In this document: positions 61,424 to 64,000 of the stretch, piece after piece
Position numbering within the stretch: the first letter of the stretch is position 1
How the letters are laid out: each line of letters opens with the position of its first letter
NCBI GenBank assembly: GCA_028274465.1
Contig: CM051456.1
Span: 1,861,545 to 1,925,544, forward strand
Origin: Plantago ovata
Taxonomy: Eukaryota; Streptophyta; Magnoliopsida; Lamiales; Plantaginaceae
Reading direction: 5' to 3'
Length of the DNA: 64,000 nucleotides
The notes under the pieces: generated by a model
Databases searched by the model: none
Told to the model about the DNA's origin: nothing
Seen by the model: the letters and a program-made list of their open reading frames with translations, nothing else
Made by a program: the position numbers and the translations under genes

Positions 61424-64000
61424 CATTCTTATACTATCAGTTAACTTACTAAAATTCATCAAACAAGTCAAATGAGGGAATTGCAACATACACTTCAAAA
61501 TCAGTCACTTTATTACATTTGCTAATTAAACACCTATTTATTACAGTTAATCAATCAAATAAGATGGAATCTCGTTATAATGTAGTTTCAACCGGATGTA
61601 CTATGAGGATTTGTTTAAGTGGAGAATAAAGTAGGAATGGGGATTTATGCTAAGGTTGGTCATTGATTAATGATTTGAGAGGGAAAATTTGGAGTTTAGT
61701 GTTTGGAGGTTACTAATGGTTAAATTAATTGAATTGAATATGACATGAATGATAATGATCATGTTCATGTCATCATGTGCAATGTAGGATATACAGTATA
61801 TTACTAGGAATTTTAACTTATGCACAACTTGGAGAGATTCTTGAATCTTGTTGGTTAGCTATATTTATACTGGTTTTTGTGCAGGATTAAGAATTGATCA
61901 GGTGCTTTCTTTATGTTAATTAGGTCAGTTTTTGTGGGAATTTTAAAACAATAATCAACGAGTGTCAGTTTCTTCAAATATTACTTCGAGCAAACAGAGT
62001 GTTAGTTCACCACTTGACCCCATAATCAACGGGTCCTTGAAACTGTATGTGAAACCGCACATGTGAACTCCACGTATTAAAAATAACATGTTAAAATAAA
62101 TTTAATTACCGTAACCCAGAATTTCATATAGTTTAAAGAATTAAAAATTATACTCATATTAGCATCAAGATGCACACCTTTCTTTTCAAGAATTCATTTA
62201 TAATAACTTTAGATTTGAGCGTGTATTTTTTGGGAAATCGAATGTTCATACAATTGAAAACAAAATTCCCAAAAAAGAACACGTGATAATTTGTGGGACA
62301 GACATATTATGACATATTATCAGGGAACAACCCAGGAATAAATATATAAACCCAAAGCCTGGATGTTGATATTTATTAGGGGGATGCCAAAAATGTGTCA
62401 TTGGCCAGTGGTCAGAATATTAGGTAACTTATTAGTGTCTGCCATTTAAAGCTCTTTCCTATGTTGGCATTTGCAGCAATGGTAAAGACACGGGTGCCTC
62501 ATGTTTCTCACTGGTTATCCTTCTCAATTACTACACAAGTATAATGTAATATCTTGGTTGGTAGAATTAAATTCTAATTGGTGTAGATACATGCTACAGA
62601 TATGGTAATGGTAGTAGTATTTATGAAATGGAAGAGCTATAATATTCATGGAAGTCTCGTGTACAGACCAGGCTCACAACAATTCTTGACGAGTAATCAA
62701 ACTGCATTTATGTCTGTCCCGTTAGAAAGATGGATATTAAAGGACTAGAGGATTCGTTCACCAATAGATGCATGCATCAGCATGAGTCTTGGTCTCGGAC
62801 GAGGCCAGTAATCCCCATTTTTTTTCCGATTCCAAAGTGAAGTTTTAGCTTTAAATATTTTATACTGGAGTAATATGCAAAAGAACTTTAAAAAAAATAA
62901 AAAAGAATTACACCTTGATTGAAAATTTGAAAATAATTTTTTTTGAGAATATAAGACTAAACTTTAAAAGAAAATGATTATGTAATTTTTCACTTATTAT
63001 AACCATCTATGAAGGGCCTTGAATTTAAAAGCTTTGTTTTTAACATTCCTGTAACTTTAGAGGATTGTAGTGGTAAAATAAAAAGTTAAGTGGGTCGTGA
63101 CTTGTGATAGTGGTGATGCCCTATGGGGGAGTTATAGCGTTTATTACTCCGGATTCACCGGTCCGCAGTTTAAAGTAAATTCAAATGTAAACTCTCTCAA
63201 AAACTTAAACTATCGAAGATGAATGGAATCTGGTCATCTATATTAATTAATTCTCCAACACGTTTCATAATAAATTATTCGTTGACTATAACTTGGAGAA
63301 TTAGTAATTTTTTTAAAACGGCTAAAAGTTTGCATCGTATTAAAAAGAACGCAAATACAACAACAACAAGAGTAGAAGACCAACGTCTAACCATTGCAAC
63401 ACCCAGAGAATTCAGAGGTTTAAAGTGATTGAGTTTATAGCAACAAGATGCACAGTTTTTTTTAATCCATCCAAAGGAACTTTAGAGTAAAGCTTGTTCG
63501 ACCCACTAGGAAGTTTTTGCTGCGCACACAAATAAAGATAAAATACACAGATTAAAACTCGTGTTGATACGTGGACTAAAACATATCACCTCACCTCAAT
63601 AATTGTATCGGTCCGAGGCGTTAGACTGATTTAGTATATTCTTATTCTTACTTGGTCCAGCCTTCGAAAATTGGAATATACGTGGCTTATTATCTTCTTG
63701 CCACTAATCTCGCTTGATGCAAAGAATATTTTCATTCATGTTCTCACTTTCTCTGGTCATTTGAACAAAGACAAATTTTATAGTTTCCTTGCAAAAGATT
63801 GGAGCTAATGGAATAAGTGGGGTAAAATAAAAAGCAAACGCCTTGAGCAGCAATTATCATGAGTTTTCTTGCATTGTCCCCAACTCAATCTCGTGGTCCA
63901 AATAATACCATGATGCAAGATATGTTTGATTCTTTGGATATCCTCTATAACAATTTCAGAATCTGTTTGAGATATTGAAACTGGTTCTTCAATAGAGAAA
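61424..64000. other. Spacer with no supported gene
   Basis: AT-rich sequence with only short frames. I saw no tRNA, repeat array or transposon termini I could support, and no gene start before the window ends. Confidence 0.5.

Overview
The window is plant nuclear DNA. Genes are split by many GT-AG introns, the intergenic DNA is AT-rich and full of nested transposons, and the gene families include plant-specific ones (GBF-interacting protein, DUF247, a plastid C-terminal processing protease). A eudicot is the safest statement; I could not fix the family or species from sequence alone.

Layout, left to right. At 1-905 is the 5' end of an unidentified minus-strand gene. At 1878-7250 is a minus-strand CorA-like membrane protein (7 coding exons, 572 aa) whose transporter signature reads GIN rather than GMN. 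7.3-10.5 kb is transposon-rich spacer with long-inverted-repeat foldback elements. At 10516-17157 is a minus-strand GBF-interacting-protein-like gene (10 coding exons, 853 aa) with a GC-AG intron; just upstream lies a tandem array carrying a bZIP-type TGACGTCA site per unit. At 19766-23432 is a minus-strand FEY-like short-chain dehydrogenase (9 coding exons, 365 aa). 23.7-28 kb is spacer with transposon remnants.

The middle of the window is a decay zone. 27992-29354 is a broken DUF247 gene. 30353-30672 is a tail-only copy of an aromatic amino acid decarboxylase, and 31119-32768 is a full-length decarboxylase pseudogene with a frameshift and two stops. The DUF247 3' flank plus the decarboxylase tail were duplicated in tandem, and the left copy then received SINE insertions whose empty site survives in the right copy. 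34920-40399 is a CACTA element that itself holds a LINE insertion and foldback elements. It ends 63 bp from the stop of an intron-containing SRP54 pseudogene (40463-43950) with an in-frame TAG at codon 45. At 44709-48715 is a second, well-preserved 4.0-kb CACTA element with a perfect 3-bp target duplication, dense subterminal repeats and one intact five-exon Transposase_24-type gene, but no catalytic transposase.

The right third is more ordinary: an F-box-associated-domain relic (50.5-51.1 kb), a Stowaway MITE, a complete plus-strand CTPA1-like processing protease (51933-57073, 12 exons, 478 aa), a convergent minus-strand GPI-anchored protein gene of the At4g28100 type (58065-59590, 322 aa), a 43-bp tandem repeat, and a hAT-type MITE with 8-bp target duplications that appears to sit inside a Stowaway-like element.

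The intact genes do not form a pathway; they act in separate house-keeping roles. All intron boundaries given for intact genes were read by eye and checked for phase, so each CDS closes to a whole number of codons.
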